Shown one piece after another: positions 26,800 to 35,708 of a DNA stretch of 64,000 nt (within the stretch, counting starts at the first letter, position 1; every line of letters begins with the position of its first letter). Source of the DNA: Actinoplanes derwentensis (GTDB taxonomy: Bacteria; Actinomycetota; Actinomycetes; Mycobacteriales; Micromonosporaceae); the NCBI RefSeq assembly GCF_900104725.1, contig NZ_LT629758.1, forward strand, positions 6,751,001 to 6,815,000, written 5' to 3'. The notes under the pieces were generated by a model, which was not told where the DNA came from, made no database searches, and worked only from the letters and a program-made list of their open reading frames with translations. The translations under genes were made by a program, and so were the position numbers.

Positions 26800-27717
26800 G
26801 TGTCCCGTCCGCCCCGAACACCACCACAACTCCGCGGCCGGCCCTTCCGTGGATCCCAAGCCATCGCCGCCGGACTGATCACCAAGGCGATGCTGAGCGG
26901 ACCCAACTGGCGCCGGATCCTCCCCGACGTCTACACACACCAGCACACCGAACTCGACCATCCGGCCTGGTGCGCAGCCGCCATGCTGGCCCTGCCCGAC
27001 GACACCGCGATCGGTGGCCCCAGCGCCGCCGTCCTGTGGGGGGTCACCACACTGCCACCCCGCACACCGGTCACAGTGGTCTCGCCCCGCACCTCACGGT
27101 TACGCCCCGAACCACTCCTCCTCACCCACTACACCACCCTCGCCGCGACGGACGTGACAGTCCGTGACGGGTTGCGCGTCACCACACCGGAACGAACCGT
27201 GTTCGACCTCGGGCGCCGCCACAGCCACGACGAGACACTCGCCGCCCTCGACGCGATGCTCCACCACGGCCTGCTTCAGGAGCCGGCACTTCAGCGCATG
27301 CTCGCCGACCGGCGAAAATGGCCGGGCGCGGCGCGACTCGCGGAACTCGTGAAAATCGCCGACCCACTCGCCGAATCACCGATGGAAAGCCGCCTGCGAC
27401 TGGTGATCATCGACTCGGGCCTGCCACCTGCCGTCAGCCAACATCCGGTTCGTGACGTGGCCGGGCGCTTCATCGGGCGGGTCGACTTCGCATGGCCCGA
27501 GATCCGGCTCGCCGTCGAATACGAAGGCGACCACCATCGGGACCGCGAACAGTTCCGTAGCGACGTCGGGCGCTTCAACGCGCTCCGGATGGCGGGATGG
27601 ACCGTGCTGCGATTCACTGCGGACGACGTCATCCGCCGGCCCGACGAGACCGCACGGACCATCGGTGCGGCACTCGCCGAAACGTCACACAGCGTCAGAT
27701 TGCCCCGTCACCGATAG
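26800..27717 (+). CDS. AbiEi-like N-terminal domain plus DUF559 (PD-(D/E)XK-like) protein
   Basis: 305 residues. The N-terminal 150 residues (AIAAGLITKAML, WRRILPDVY, LPDDTAIGGPSAAVLWG, VTTPERTVFDLG) resemble the AbiEi antitoxin fold. The C terminus is DUF559, related to very-short-patch-repair endonucleases. The likely active site is Glu in SPMESRLR, Asp in GRVDFAWPE and Glu in AVEYEGDHH, followed by GWTVLRFTADD. Such proteins are scattered through actinobacterial genomes, usually without a partner toxin, and none is seen here. The role is unknown; possibly DNA processing or a defence remnant. A DnaA-box-like cluster lies just upstream. Confidence 0.7.
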   Translation: MSRPPRTPPQLRGRPFRGSQAIAAGLITKAMLSGPNWRRILPDVYTHQHTELDHPAWCAAAMLALPDDTAIGGPSAAVLWGVTTLPPRTPVTVVSPRTSRLRPEPLLLTHYTTLAATDVTVRDGLRVTTPERTVFDLGRRHSHDETLAALDAMLHHGLLQEPALQRMLADRRKWPGAARLAELVKIADPLAESPMESRLRLVIIDSGLPPAVSQHPVRDVAGRFIGRVDFAWPEIRLAVEYEGDHHRDREQFRSDVGRFNALRMAGWTVLRFTADDVIRRPDETARTIGAALAETSHSVRLPRHR

Positions 27718-27750
27718 TGGCCGCCGCTTACCCTGGGTAGGCGGCGGCCA
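27718..27750 (+). terminator. Hairpin terminator after the DUF559 gene
   Basis: TGGCCGCCGCTTACCC at 27718-27733 pairs with 27735-27750 with one wobble. It begins directly after the stop codon. Confidence 0.7.
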
Positions 27751-27818
27751 GACCATCCAACCGGCCCAGGCACCCAGTCACCTCACCACCCCCCGACCCC
27801 ACACCCAGCCCCTTTTTT

Positions 27819-27985
27819 CGGCTAGCCGTAGCTCAGATCTGTTCTGGCGTATCCATAAGGTGCCTGAGCTACGGCTCGACTTTCCCGGCCGTACTTCAGA
27901 CCGGTTATCGGCCCGTATAAGCCGTCTGAGCTACGGCTAGCCGGATTACCTGCCTGAGCTACGGCTAGCCGCAGTTCAGGCAGGT
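27819..27985. repeat. Cluster of REP-like palindromic elements (CTGAGCTACGGCTAGCCG)
   Basis: An 18-bp motif recurs in both orientations: inverted at 27819-27836, truncated direct at 27864-27878, direct at 27926-27943 and 27954-27971, and a decayed inverted copy at 27886-27899. The last copy is half of a 38-bp palindrome (27948-27966 with 27967-27985), whose only two non-Watson-Crick positions are one G.T and one A.C. The cluster fills most of the 339-bp gap between the convergent DUF559 and purH genes and could act as a bidirectional terminator or a mobile REP. Confidence 0.7.
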
Positions 27986-28056
27986 GATGACGGTGGGGTG
28001 TGAGCGGGGCTCGGGCTGGGGCAGGGCGGGTGTCGGCAGCGCTGGTGCGGCAGCCG

Positions 28057-29622
28057 TCAGTGGTAGAAGTGCCTGGTGCCGGTCAAGTAGACAGTCAAGC
28101 CCGCCTTCGCCGCCGCCTCGATCACCTGCTCGTCCCGGATCGAACCGCCCGGCTGGACGACCGCTTTCACACCCGCGTCGATCAACACTTGCAGCCCGTC
28201 CGGGAACGGGAAGAACGCGTCGGACGCCGCCACGCTGCCCGCGGCCCGTTCCGTTCCGGCCCGGTTGACCGCGAGGTGCGCCGAGTCGACCCGGTTGACC
28301 TGCCCCATCCCGACCCCGACGGTGGCACCGTCTTTGGCCAGCAGAATCGCGTTGCTCTTGACCCCACGAACGGCCCGCCAGGCGAAGACCAGATCAGCGA
28401 GGTCAGTACCGGTCAGAGCAGTACCGGCGGCCAGGGTCCAGTTCGCCGGGTCGTCGCCAGTCGCGTCGACACGGTCCGCGGACTGCACCAGCACACCACC
28501 GCTGACCTGCTTGATCTCGGTCGGCGGCGGGTTCCAGGCGGGCGCCGCGAGCACGCGCAGCTTCTTCTTCGCACGGAACACTTCAAGAGCTTCCGGCTGG
28601 TACGAGGGAGCCACGATCGCCTCGGTGAGGATGCCGTCGAGCTGTTTGGCCAGTTCGACGGTCACCTCCTGGTTGACCGCGATCACGCCGCCGTAGGCGG
28701 ACAGCGGGTCACAGGCGTGCGCTTTGCGATGTGCGTCGGCCACGTCGGCCCCGACCGCGATGCCGCACGGGTTGGCGTGCTTGATGATCGCCACGCACGG
28801 TTCGGTGAAGTCGTTGGCGCTGCGCCAGGCGGCGTCCGCGTCGACGTAGTTGTTGAACGACATCTCGATGCCGTGCAGCAGTTCGGCCTGGGCCAGGCCC
28901 GCGGACGCGGCTGCGTCGATGTACAGCGCGGCCTGCTGGTGCGGGTTCTCGCCGTACCGCAGGGTGTTCTCGAGTTTGAGCGCGAGCCCTTCGAACGCCG
29001 GCCATTCCACCGAGTCGGTCAGCGCGGCGGCGGTCCAACGGGCGACGGCCACGTCGTACTCGGCGATGTCCGCGAAGGCGCGGGCGGCGAGCACCTTGCG
29101 CTCGGCCAGGGTGAACCCGCCTCCGTCAAGAGAAGCGATCACTAGCGGGTACGCGTCGACCGAGGTCACCACCGTGACCGAAGCGTGGTTCTTGGCCGCA
29201 GACCGGACCATCGCCGGGCCGCCGATGTCGATCTTCGCGATGCACTCTTCGACGTCCGCGCCGGAGGCGACCGTTTCGGTGAACGGGTAGAGGTTGCTGA
29301 CCAGCAGGTCGAACGGCTCGATGCCCAGTTCGGCCAGTTCTTGGACGTGGCCGTCCAGGCGCAGGTCGGCGAGCAGCCCGGCGTGCACTTTCGGGTGCAG
29401 TGTCTTGACCCGGTCGCTGAGGATCTCGGGGAAGCCGGTCAGCTCTTCGACGCGGGTGACCGGTACGCCGGCTTTCTCGACGGTCGACGCGGTCGAGCCG
29501 GTGGAGACGATCTGTACCCCGGCGGCGTGCAGTGCCTGGGCCAGTTCGACGATGCCGTCCTTGTACCAGACGCTCAGCAGCGCCCGCTTGATCGGACGAC
29601 GCCCCTCTGCGGAGGTGGTCAC
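28057..29622 (-). CDS. purH: Bifunctional AICAR transformylase/IMP cyclohydrolase
   Basis: 521 residues; the last two steps of IMP synthesis. The N-terminal MGS-like cyclohydrolase domain includes [25 protein letters not shown] and SNLYPF. The transformylase domain carries the catalytic Lys-His in IIKHANPCG (about residue 275) and [10 protein letters not shown] near the C terminus. The usual SVYDKTG at the start of the cyclohydrolase domain reads SVWYKDG here, a notable substitution at a conserved position. The start overlaps the purN stop by 4 bases, so purN-purH is one operon. Confidence 0.95.
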   Translation of the reverse strand: MTTSAEGRRPIKRALLSVWYKDGIVELAQALHAAGVQIVSTGSTASTVEKAGVPVTRVEELTGFPEILSDRVKTLHPKVHAGLLADLRLDGHVQELAELGIEPFDLLVSNLYPFTETVASGADVEECIAKIDIGGPAMVRSAAKNHASVTVVTSVDAYPLVIASLDGGGFTLAERKVLAARAFADIAEYDVAVARWTAAALTDSVEWPAFEGLALKLENTLRYGENPHQQAALYIDAAASAGLAQAELLHGIEMSFNNYVDADAAWRSANDFTEPCVAIIKHANPCGIAVGADVADAHRKAHACDPLSAYGGVIAVNQEVTVELAKQLDGILTEAIVAPSYQPEALEVFRAKKKLRVLAAPAWNPPPTEIKQVSGGVLVQSADRVDATGDDPANWTLAAGTALTGTDLADLVFAWRAVRGVKSNAILLAKDGATVGVGMGQVNRVDSAHLAVNRAGTERAAGSVAASDAFFPFPDGLQVLIDAGVKAVVQPGGSIRDEQVIEAAAKAGLTVYLTGTRHFYH

Positions 29623-30236
29623 GGGATCCGTACCTTCCTGTCCTTGATGGTCCAGCCGTCGCGGACCAGTCGGCCGACGTGGTCGACCAGTTGGGCGCGT
29701 TCGGCCACCTTGATGCGCTCGGTGAGGGTCTCTTCCGTGTCGTCGTCGAGCACGGGGACCACGGTCTGGGCGATGATCGGCCCGGTGTCGACGCCGGCGT
29801 CGACGAAGAAGAGTGTCGCTCCGGCGACCTTCACACCGTAAGCGAGTGCGTCCCGCGGCCCGTGGATGCCGGGGAAGGCGGGTAGCAGCGCGTTGTGGGT
29901 GTTGATGTACCGGTCGCCGAACGAGTCCAGGAACTGTTTGCCGACGAGTTTCAGGAAGCCGGCCGAGATCACCAGATCGGGGCGGTGTTCGGCGACGTGG
30001 CCGGTGAGGGCGGTGTCCCAGTCGTCGCGGGTCGGGTAGGTCTTCACCGAGTCGACGAAGGTCGGGACACCGGCGGCACTGGCGATCTCCAGGCCGGCGA
30101 TTCCGTCCCGATCGGCGCCGACGGCGACCACGGTGGCCCCGTACGCCGGATCGGCTGTCGCTTCGAGAAGAGCTTTGAGGTTGCTGCCCGATCCGGAGAT
30201 GAGGACGACCAGGCGGGCGGGCGCGGGGTCAGTCAC
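29619..30236 (-). CDS. purN: Phosphoribosylglycinamide formyltransferase
   Basis: 205 residues; transfers a formyl group from 10-formyl-THF to GAR in purine synthesis. [13 protein letters not shown] at about residues 13-25 binds the substrate phosphate. The catalytic Asn and His are in [15 protein letters not shown], and the catalytic Asp in [12 protein letters not shown]. The family form is usually NxHPSLLPxF, so HNAL is a mild variant. The gene lies 30 bases from DUF6350, is translationally coupled to purH, and keeps the actinobacterial order sucC-sucD-DUF6350-purN-purH. Confidence 0.95.
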   Translation of the reverse strand: MTDPAPARLVVLISGSGSNLKALLEATADPAYGATVVAVGADRDGIAGLEIASAAGVPTFVDSVKTYPTRDDWDTALTGHVAEHRPDLVISAGFLKLVGKQFLDSFGDRYINTHNALLPAFPGIHGPRDALAYGVKVAGATLFFVDAGVDTGPIIAQTVVPVLDDDTEETLTERIKVAERAQLVDHVGRLVRDGWTIKDRKVRIP

Positions 30237-30266
30237 GTTTGCACACCCTATCGCCTGGTGATGTGC

Positions 30267-31667
30267 TCAGGATCGGCGGGAGAAGGCCCGGGTGGCGGCC
30301 GCGCCGACGCTGACCGACACGGCCACGACTATCGCGGCGACCACGCCGACCTGTATCGGGTCGGGGCCGATGTGGGAGAGCCGGCCGGAGCCGAGTGCTC
30401 CGCCGGAGGTCCAGGCGAGTAGTGCGAGGGTGGTTCCGGCGACGGGGCCGGACAGCAGGCCGGACAGGATGACGAGGGTCCAGGCGGGTTCGGTGGCGGC
30501 TGTTTTCCGGGTGGCACGCCAGGCACTGTCGCGACCGTAGCGGAGTCGTTGGGTGAGGGTCCAGCCTGCGACGGCGCCGGCGATCACCGGGAGGGCGAGC
30601 AGCAGTGCCCCGGTGGCGCCCATCGGGCCTTCGGGTAGTCCGGCGATGAGCGGGATCATGGGTGGTGGCCCGTAGGTGACGTCGGTGAGGCCGATCGCGG
30701 TGTCGATGCCGAGTGCGAATCCGGGGCCGAGGAGGTAGGCGGTGACCCAGATGGCGGCGTTGACCGCGTAGCCGATGCTGACCAGGGTGATGCCGGCTTG
30801 CCCGGCGACGCCGGTCTGGTAGCCGGAGATGATTTTGGCGGCTTGGGCGCCGCCGAGGGCGACGGCGAGGCCGCCGATGACCGCGCCGGTGCCGAGGATC
30901 AGGAAGGCCGCGATCAGGCCGGTTCGGATGCCGTGTCGTAGGGCGGGCGGGATCCGGCGGGCCAGTGCGGTGACGGCTCCGGTGCCGCGTAGTGCCCCGA
31001 GCATCGTGCCGAGGAGGCCGAGGATCAAAAAGTGCACCGCGGCGCGGCCGGTGGAGACGTCGGTGCCGCGGCCGTCGACGAGGTGGGCGGTGAGGGCGCC
31101 GATCATGGCGTACGCCGTACCGACCACGACGGTGACCAGCAGTGCCCGGCCGATGGAGCCGCTGTGCCGTGCTCCTATCGCCCTGGTGACGTGTAGTCCG
31201 GCCCGGTTGAGCCGCCAGATCATCAGCATGGTGAGCAGTAGTGGGGCGAGGGCGAGTGGCCCGATCGAGGTGCCGATCGGGACGCCGTGGCCGAGTAGCC
31301 AGCCGGCGGCTCCGGCGTGTGCCGCTCCGGCGAGGCCTCCGGAGCCTTCCAGGGTGCGGGCCAATCCGATGACCGCGGCGACCGGCAGGTAGCTGAGCAG
31401 GGCGGCCCAGAGGGTCGCGAAGAGTGCCGCGACGACAAGTGGTGCCCGGCGTCCGGCTGGTGGGCGGCGCTGGGTGGGTACGCGGACGGTGTCGTGGCGG
31501 CCGAGCATCGTCTCGTCGACGATCACGGTGTCGCGGGTGCCGACGTCGACGGCTTCGGTGGGCCGGCCTGTCTCGATCGCTGCGGTGTCGCGCACGACGG
31601 ACTGGAGCGCCTCGGCGACCGCGAACGGGTCCTCCGAGCCGCTGGGCCGGTCGGTTGTGCTGGGCAT
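30267..31667 (-). CDS. DUF6350 family polytopic membrane protein
   Basis: 466 residues. A hydrophilic N-terminal stretch of about 75 residues is followed by about ten to twelve helices (for example APLVVAALFATLWAALLSYL and FLILGTGAVIGGLAVALGG). The family is conserved in actinobacteria directly between sucD and purN, as here, and has no established function; some members have been linked by annotation to cell division. The gene is separated from sucD by a terminator-like hairpin and runs into purN with 30 bases between, so it probably shares the purNH transcript. Confidence 0.78.
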   Translation of the reverse strand: MPSTTDRPSGSEDPFAVAEALQSVVRDTAAIETGRPTEAVDVGTRDTVIVDETMLGRHDTVRVPTQRRPPAGRRAPLVVAALFATLWAALLSYLPVAAVIGLARTLEGSGGLAGAAHAGAAGWLLGHGVPIGTSIGPLALAPLLLTMLMIWRLNRAGLHVTRAIGARHSGSIGRALLVTVVVGTAYAMIGALTAHLVDGRGTDVSTGRAAVHFLILGLLGTMLGALRGTGAVTALARRIPPALRHGIRTGLIAAFLILGTGAVIGGLAVALGGAQAAKIISGYQTGVAGQAGITLVSIGYAVNAAIWVTAYLLGPGFALGIDTAIGLTDVTYGPPPMIPLIAGLPEGPMGATGALLLALPVIAGAVAGWTLTQRLRYGRDSAWRATRKTAATEPAWTLVILSGLLSGPVAGTTLALLAWTSGGALGSGRLSHIGPDPIQVGVVAAIVVAVSVSVGAAATRAFSRRS

Positions 31668-31716
31668 CGGGCCTACTTTTCCATGCCGTGGCCACTACGG
31701 CGATGCAGAAAGCACG

Positions 31717-31756
31717 GCGCGCCGCCGATCGGGCCGTTCCCCGGTCGGCGGCGCGC
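31717..31756 (-). terminator. Hairpin terminator after sucD
   Basis: GCGCGCCGCCGA at 31717-31728 pairs perfectly with TCGGCGGCGCGC at 31745-31756. It starts 18 bases past the sucD stop on the minus strand. Confidence 0.75.
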
Positions 31757-31773
31757 TGTTCCGATGGTGGTGC

Positions 31774-32655
31774 TCAGCTCAAGATGTCCCGCATGAGCTG
31801 GGCGGTTTCGGACGGCGTCTTGCCGACTTTGACGCCGGCCGCTTCGAGGGCGACCTTCTTGGCGTCGGCGGTGCCGGCCGAGCCGGAGATGATGGCGCCG
31901 GCGTGGCCCATCGTCTTTCCGGGCGGGGCGGTGAAGCCGGCGATGTAGCCGACGACCGGCTTGGTGACGTTGTCCTTGATGAATTCGGCGGCACGTTCTT
32001 CGGCGTCGCCGCCGATTTCGCCGATCATCACGATCGCGTCGGTGTCCGGGTCGGCTTGGAAGGCCCGGAGCGCGTCGATGTGGGTGGTGCCGATGATCGG
32101 GTCGCCGCCGATGCCGACTGCGGTGGAGAACCCGAATTCGCGCAGTTCGTACATGAGCTGGTAGGTCAGCGTGCCACTCTTGCTGACCAGGCCGATCCGC
32201 CCTTGCGGGGTGATGTCGGCCGGGATGATGCCGGCGTTGGAGGCGCCGGGCGACGCGATGCCGGGGCAGTTCGGCCCGATGATCCGGGTCTTCTCGCCCT
32301 TGGCCACGTTGTACGACCAGAACGCCGCCGAGTCCTGCACCGGCACGCCTTCGGTGATCACGATGGCGAGCGGGATCTCGGCGTCGATGGCTTCGAGCAC
32401 GGCGGCCTTGGTGAAGGCCGGCGGGACGAAGATGACCGACACGTCGGCGCCGGTCTCCTTGATCGCCTCGGCGACGGTGGCGAACACCGGGAGTTCGGTG
32501 CCGTCGAAGTCCACCTTGGTGCCGGCTTTGCGCGGGTTCACGCCGCCTACTACCTGGGTACCCGCGGCGAGCATCCGCTTGGTGTGCTTGGAGCCCTCAC
32601 CACCGGTGATGCCCTGGACGATGACCTTGGAGTCCTTGGTGAGCCAGATAGCCAT
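31774..32655 (-). CDS. sucD: Succinyl-CoA synthetase alpha subunit
   Basis: 293 residues; with SucC interconverts succinyl-CoA and succinate plus ATP/GTP. The CoA-binding domain carries [15 protein letters not shown] and [21 protein letters not shown] follows, and the phosphorylated histidine is in [12 protein letters not shown] at about residue 245. SKSGTLTYQ and [10 protein letters not shown] mark the ligase domain. It begins 4 bases after sucC, so the two form an operon closed by the hairpin at 31717. Confidence 0.96.
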   Translation of the reverse strand: MAIWLTKDSKVIVQGITGGEGSKHTKRMLAAGTQVVGGVNPRKAGTKVDFDGTELPVFATVAEAIKETGADVSVIFVPPAFTKAAVLEAIDAEIPLAIVITEGVPVQDSAAFWSYNVAKGEKTRIIGPNCPGIASPGASNAGIIPADITPQGRIGLVSKSGTLTYQLMYELREFGFSTAVGIGGDPIIGTTHIDALRAFQADPDTDAIVMIGEIGGDAEERAAEFIKDNVTKPVVGYIAGFTAPPGKTMGHAGAIISGSAGTADAKKVALEAAGVKVGKTPSETAQLMRDILS

Positions 32656-32659
32656 TAGT

Positions 32660-33838
32660 TCACTTCCCCGCAGCCGCGAGCTCGGCGGCCTTCTCTGCCG
32701 CTCCGTCCATCGTGTCGACCCGCGTGACGAGCGGGTTGTTGGCGCCGTCGAGGATGGCGCGGCCGGCCTCGGCGTTGTTGCCGTCGAGGCGGACCACGAG
32801 CGGCTTGGTGACGCTCTCGCCGCGCTCGGCGAGCAGGGCGAGGGCCTGGATGATGCCGTTGGCGACGGCGTCGCAGGCGGTGATGCCGCCGAAGACGTTC
32901 ACGAAGACCGACTTGACGGCCGGGTCGCCGAGGACGATCTCCAGGCCGTTCGCCATCACCTGGGCGCTGGCGCCGCCGCCGATGTCGAGGAAGTTGGCCG
33001 GCTTGACGCCGCCGTGCTTCTCGCCGGCGTACGCCACCACGTCCAGGGTCGACATGACCAGGCCGGCGCCGTTGCCGATGATGCCGACCTCGCCGTCGAG
33101 TTTGACGTAGTTGAGGTTCTTGGCTTTGGCCGCCTGCTCGATCGGGTCGACCGCGGACTTGTCCTCGAGGGCCTCGTGGTCGGGGTGCCGGAAGCCGGCG
33201 TTCTCGTCCAGCGTGACCTTGGCGTCCAGGGCCAGCACCCGGCCGTCGCCGACCTTGGCGAGCGGGTTGACCTCGACCAGGGTGGCGTCTTCGGCGACGA
33301 ACGCCTGCCACAGTTTCACCGCGATGTCGACGACGTGCTCGGCGACGTCGGCCGGGAACTTGGCGAGGGCGACGATCTCCCGTGCCTTGGCCTCGTCCAC
33401 GCCTTTGCTGGCGTCGATGGCGACCTTGGCGACCCGGTCCGGGTCGGTCTCGGCGACCGTCTCGATCTCCATGCCGCCGGCGACGCTGGCGATGCAGAGG
33501 AACGTGCGGTTGGCCCGGTCCAGCAGGTAGGAGAAGTAGTACTCCTCCACGATGTCGGCCGTCTCGGCCAGCATCACCTTGTGGACCGTGTGGCCCTTGA
33601 TGTCCATGCCCAGGATGTCGGCCGCGCGGGCCTCGGCCTCGTCGGCGCCGTCGGCGAGTTTGACGCCGCCGGCTTTACCGCGGCCGCCGACCTTCACCTG
33701 TGCCTTGACGACGACCTTGCCGCCGAGGCGCTCGGCGATGGCCCGGGCTTCCTGCGGGGTCTCGGCGACGCCGCCGCCCAGCACGGGCAGCCCGTGCCGT
33801 TCGAACAGGTCGCGCCCCTGATACTCGAACAGGTCCAC
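32660..33838 (-). CDS. sucC: Succinyl-CoA synthetase beta subunit
   Basis: 392 residues from GTG 33838, chosen because AAAGGAGA lies just upstream and the protein then opens at the family start [17 protein letters not shown] longer frame to 33976 has no family support. ATP-grasp elements: [19 protein letters not shown] at about residues 40-58, [20 protein letters not shown] for metal binding, and [12 protein letters not shown] plus [15 protein letters not shown] in the C-terminal ligase domain. It forms an operon with sucD. Confidence 0.96.
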   Translation of the reverse strand: MDLFEYQGRDLFERHGLPVLGGGVAETPQEARAIAERLGGKVVVKAQVKVGGRGKAGGVKLADGADEAEARAADILGMDIKGHTVHKVMLAETADIVEEYYFSYLLDRANRTFLCIASVAGGMEIETVAETDPDRVAKVAIDASKGVDEAKAREIVALAKFPADVAEHVVDIAVKLWQAFVAEDATLVEVNPLAKVGDGRVLALDAKVTLDENAGFRHPDHEALEDKSAVDPIEQAAKAKNLNYVKLDGEVGIIGNGAGLVMSTLDVVAYAGEKHGGVKPANFLDIGGGASAQVMANGLEIVLGDPAVKSVFVNVFGGITACDAVANGIIQALALLAERGESVTKPLVVRLDGNNAEAGRAILDGANNPLVTRVDTMDGAAEKAAELAAAGK

Positions 33839-34309
33839 GTGTCTCCTTTCGCTCGCGACGCCAGCGCCGGCAAGCCGCACCATTGCGTCCCGACCTGTTG
33901 TGTGCGCGGCGCGTCGCTCGTGCGCCGCCAGCGTGAGGATCGTCCGGCCACTCATGAGATGCCGAATGGCCTTCATCCGCAGACTAACGGCCTAATCGGG
34001 CTTCGTGCCCGCGCGGGTACACGGTGTGCAAGACCGCACACCGGAGGGACGAAATCGCTGCTCCGGGGCGGTTGGTGCGGCCGGGGCCGGAGTGTCTGCC
34101 GGGAGTTGCGCCCGGATCGGCGAAAAAGTCATGAGGACGCGCCGTAACCCGCCCGGTAGGGGGTCGTTGAGTGTGATGTCGGAGCGCTCAGGCGCCCCGC
34201 AAGGAAGCGGCCGATGCCCTGTCGGTCGAGGGGTGGCGGCGGGGCATCGCGCATAGAGAGGCCGGACGTGTGAGGGGTGCGTCCGGCCTCTCCCCTTGCG
34301 CTTGACCAG
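33839..34309. other. Intergenic stretch upstream of sucC
   Basis: 471 bases without a convincing gene. The sucC promoter and leader should lie in the left part. CGGTGTGC at 34022-34029 pairs with GCACACCG at 34036-34043, and CGATGCCC at 34212 with GGGCATCG at 34242. A stronger hairpin sits at 34256-34292. Short open frames here show no family features or ribosome sites. Confidence 0.5.
34256..34292 (-). terminator. Hairpin downstream of the mutase-domain relic
   Basis: GAGAGGCCGGACG at 34256-34268 pairs perfectly with CGTCCGGCCTCTC at 34280-34292 (11-base loop), 18 bases past the stop of the minus-strand relic at 34310. This suggests the relic was once the 3' end of a real transcription unit. 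Confidence 0.65.
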
Positions 34310-34498
34310 TTAATTCATCCGATCGGGACCGCTGATGTCGGCGCCGGCCCATTCGGCGATGAATTCCAGCGAAGCACCCGGTGTGAATAGTGCGGCTACG
34401 CCGAGTGATTGCAATTCGGTGATGTCATCCTCCGGAATGAGGCCGTCGCCGAATATCGCCGTGACGGCGGTGTCACGCTCCGCCGACAGTTCCGGCAA
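34310..34498 (-). pseudogene. C-terminal fragment of a cobalamin-binding (methylmalonyl-CoA mutase-type) domain
   Basis: A 62-codon frame whose translation GDGLIPEDDITELQSLGVAA followed by LFTPGASLEFIAEW matches the end of B12-binding domains of acyl-CoA mutases, which typically read GGxIPxxDxxxLxxxGVxxxFTPGxSxxEIxxW. Only the last 50 or so residues remain. The expected DxHxxG cobalamin motif and the rest of the fold are absent upstream, where the frame opens after a TAA near 34581. A terminator follows. Most likely the 3' relic of a deleted mutase gene; a functional microprotein cannot be excluded. Confidence 0.5.
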
Positions 34499-34849
34499 CC
34501 TGCGAAAGCGGGCCCCGCAGCAGCCACCCGGGCGAACGGCGCCTGCGGGCCTCGAAGCGGAATAGTTGCCTGGGTCACATTACTTTCCGTTTCTTAAACC
34601 CCTACAGAGCGTTGAATCGACAGGGTTTGGAAAACGTAACCAATTCGGACAATAGCTGATCAATGTAGACCAGGAACTGTCACGAAATTGGCGCTGCGAC
34701 TTGTGACGGGGCTGCCGTTTCGTTACCGTGGCCACGGCTGTCACACAGGTTCCCCCACAGCGACAGCCCGGCCGGTCACTTGTTCAACCCAATTCTCGGG
34801 GTCCGAACTTGTTCCGCGTCGCCGTAATGCCACTGACGGAGGATCCTTC
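34499..34849. other. Intergenic stretch upstream of the first M23 peptidase
   Basis: 351 bases, AT-richer than the surroundings around 34570-34690, fitting promoter DNA. It should hold the leader of the M23 gene at 34850. I looked for the conserved blocks of the c-di-AMP (ydaO) riboswitch, which precedes many actinobacterial cell-wall hydrolase genes, and did not find them on the coding strand. No gene is recognisable. Confidence 0.4.
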
Positions 34850-35590
34850 GTGCGCCAGCGCTTGTCGTCTGAGCCCGATCGCTATCGCGGTCGGCGTCGC
34901 GTACCCACCCCTCCGCGCAGCCGCTACGCGGTCGTCGTCACTTCGGCATTCGTCGGCGCCGGTATCGTCGCTCTCGGAGCCTCCGCGAACCTTCAGGACA
35001 ACAAGGCACTCGACCCGGAAGTCCTGCAGAGCCTGTCCCGTGGTTCCTCGGTCGCGACCGAGGCCCTGGAGAACCGCGCCGACGAAAGCGCTGCCTCCCG
35101 CGGTGAGGACCGTGGCGCCAACACCGAACTCAGCGCCGAAGAGGCCGCACAGGACGTCTACCTGCTGCCCCTCGACGAGTACGAGTTCACCTCCGGCTAC
35201 GGGGTCCGGTTCGGCCAGTTGCACGCCGGGATCGACCTCGCGGCCTCGGACGGCACCCCCTACAAGGCGGTGCACGCCGGCACGGTGGTCCAGGCGAAGT
35301 ACAGCGGCGGTTACGGCAACTCCATCACCATCCGGCAGGACGACGGCACCGAGATCGTGTACGCCCACTCCCGGCGGGTGCTGGTGAAGCAGGGCGACGT
35401 CGTCAAGGCCGGTCAGGTGATCGGCGAGGTCGGTAACACCGGTTACTCGTACGGCTACCACCTGCACCTCGAAGTGCACGCGAACGGCAATCCGGTCGAC
35501 CCGATCACCTTCCTGCGCGACCGGGGTGTCGACATCAAGCTTCAGATGGAATCCGTCTACGCCGGGATCGCCGCGGCAGAGGCTTCCTGA
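34850..35590 (+). CDS. Membrane-anchored M23 family metallopeptidase
   Basis: 246 residues from GTG 34850, fixed by GGAGGA at 34838-34843. The basic N-terminal tail (RYRGRRRVPTPPRSR) is followed by one helix (VVVTSAFVGAGIVALGASA) and a hydrophilic stalk. The C-terminal M23/LytM domain has zinc ligands in LHAGIDLA (HxxxD) and HLHLEVH (HxH), and AHSRRVLV in place of the usual GHL stretch. It should cleave peptidoglycan stem or cross-bridge peptides or regulate an amidase outside the cell. A paralogue follows 118 bases downstream. Confidence 0.9.
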   Translation: MRQRLSSEPDRYRGRRRVPTPPRSRYAVVVTSAFVGAGIVALGASANLQDNKALDPEVLQSLSRGSSVATEALENRADESAASRGEDRGANTELSAEEAAQDVYLLPLDEYEFTSGYGVRFGQLHAGIDLAASDGTPYKAVHAGTVVQAKYSGGYGNSITIRQDDGTEIVYAHSRRVLVKQGDVVKAGQVIGEVGNTGYSYGYHLHLEVHANGNPVDPITFLRDRGVDIKLQMESVYAGIAAAEAS

Positions 35591-35708
35591 CCTCTCCCGT
35601 TACCCGCAAGGCTCGTCCGAAACCCGGAAACGCTCATCGGTTCCGCCCCGCCCGCCGACAGGTTAGGTGACAGCACCAGTCGCCCCCGGCCGGGAGGGAG
35701 CAGTCAGC

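Noticed and set aside
26800..27717. Type IV toxin-antitoxin system (AbiEi/AbiEii)
   Set aside because: The AbiEi-like domain is fused to DUF559, and no nucleotidyltransferase toxin gene lies beside it.
27829..27880. tRNA-like start GCCGTAGCTCAG followed by a returning CTGAGCTACGGC
   Set aside because: There is no T-arm GTTCRA loop, no anticodon stem and no acceptor pairing over about 75 bases. The similarity comes from the repeated palindrome.
32171..34147. 658-codon open frame on the plus strand
   Set aside because: It lies antisense to sucC and sucD; its composition is that of a shadow of GC-rich coding DNA and it has no family motifs.
34740..34790. GGGGGAACC-like block on the minus strand suggesting a ydaO (c-di-AMP) riboswitch near M23 genes
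   Set aside because: It points away from the M23 genes, and the following GGGGUGAAUC and CCGAACCC blocks are absent.
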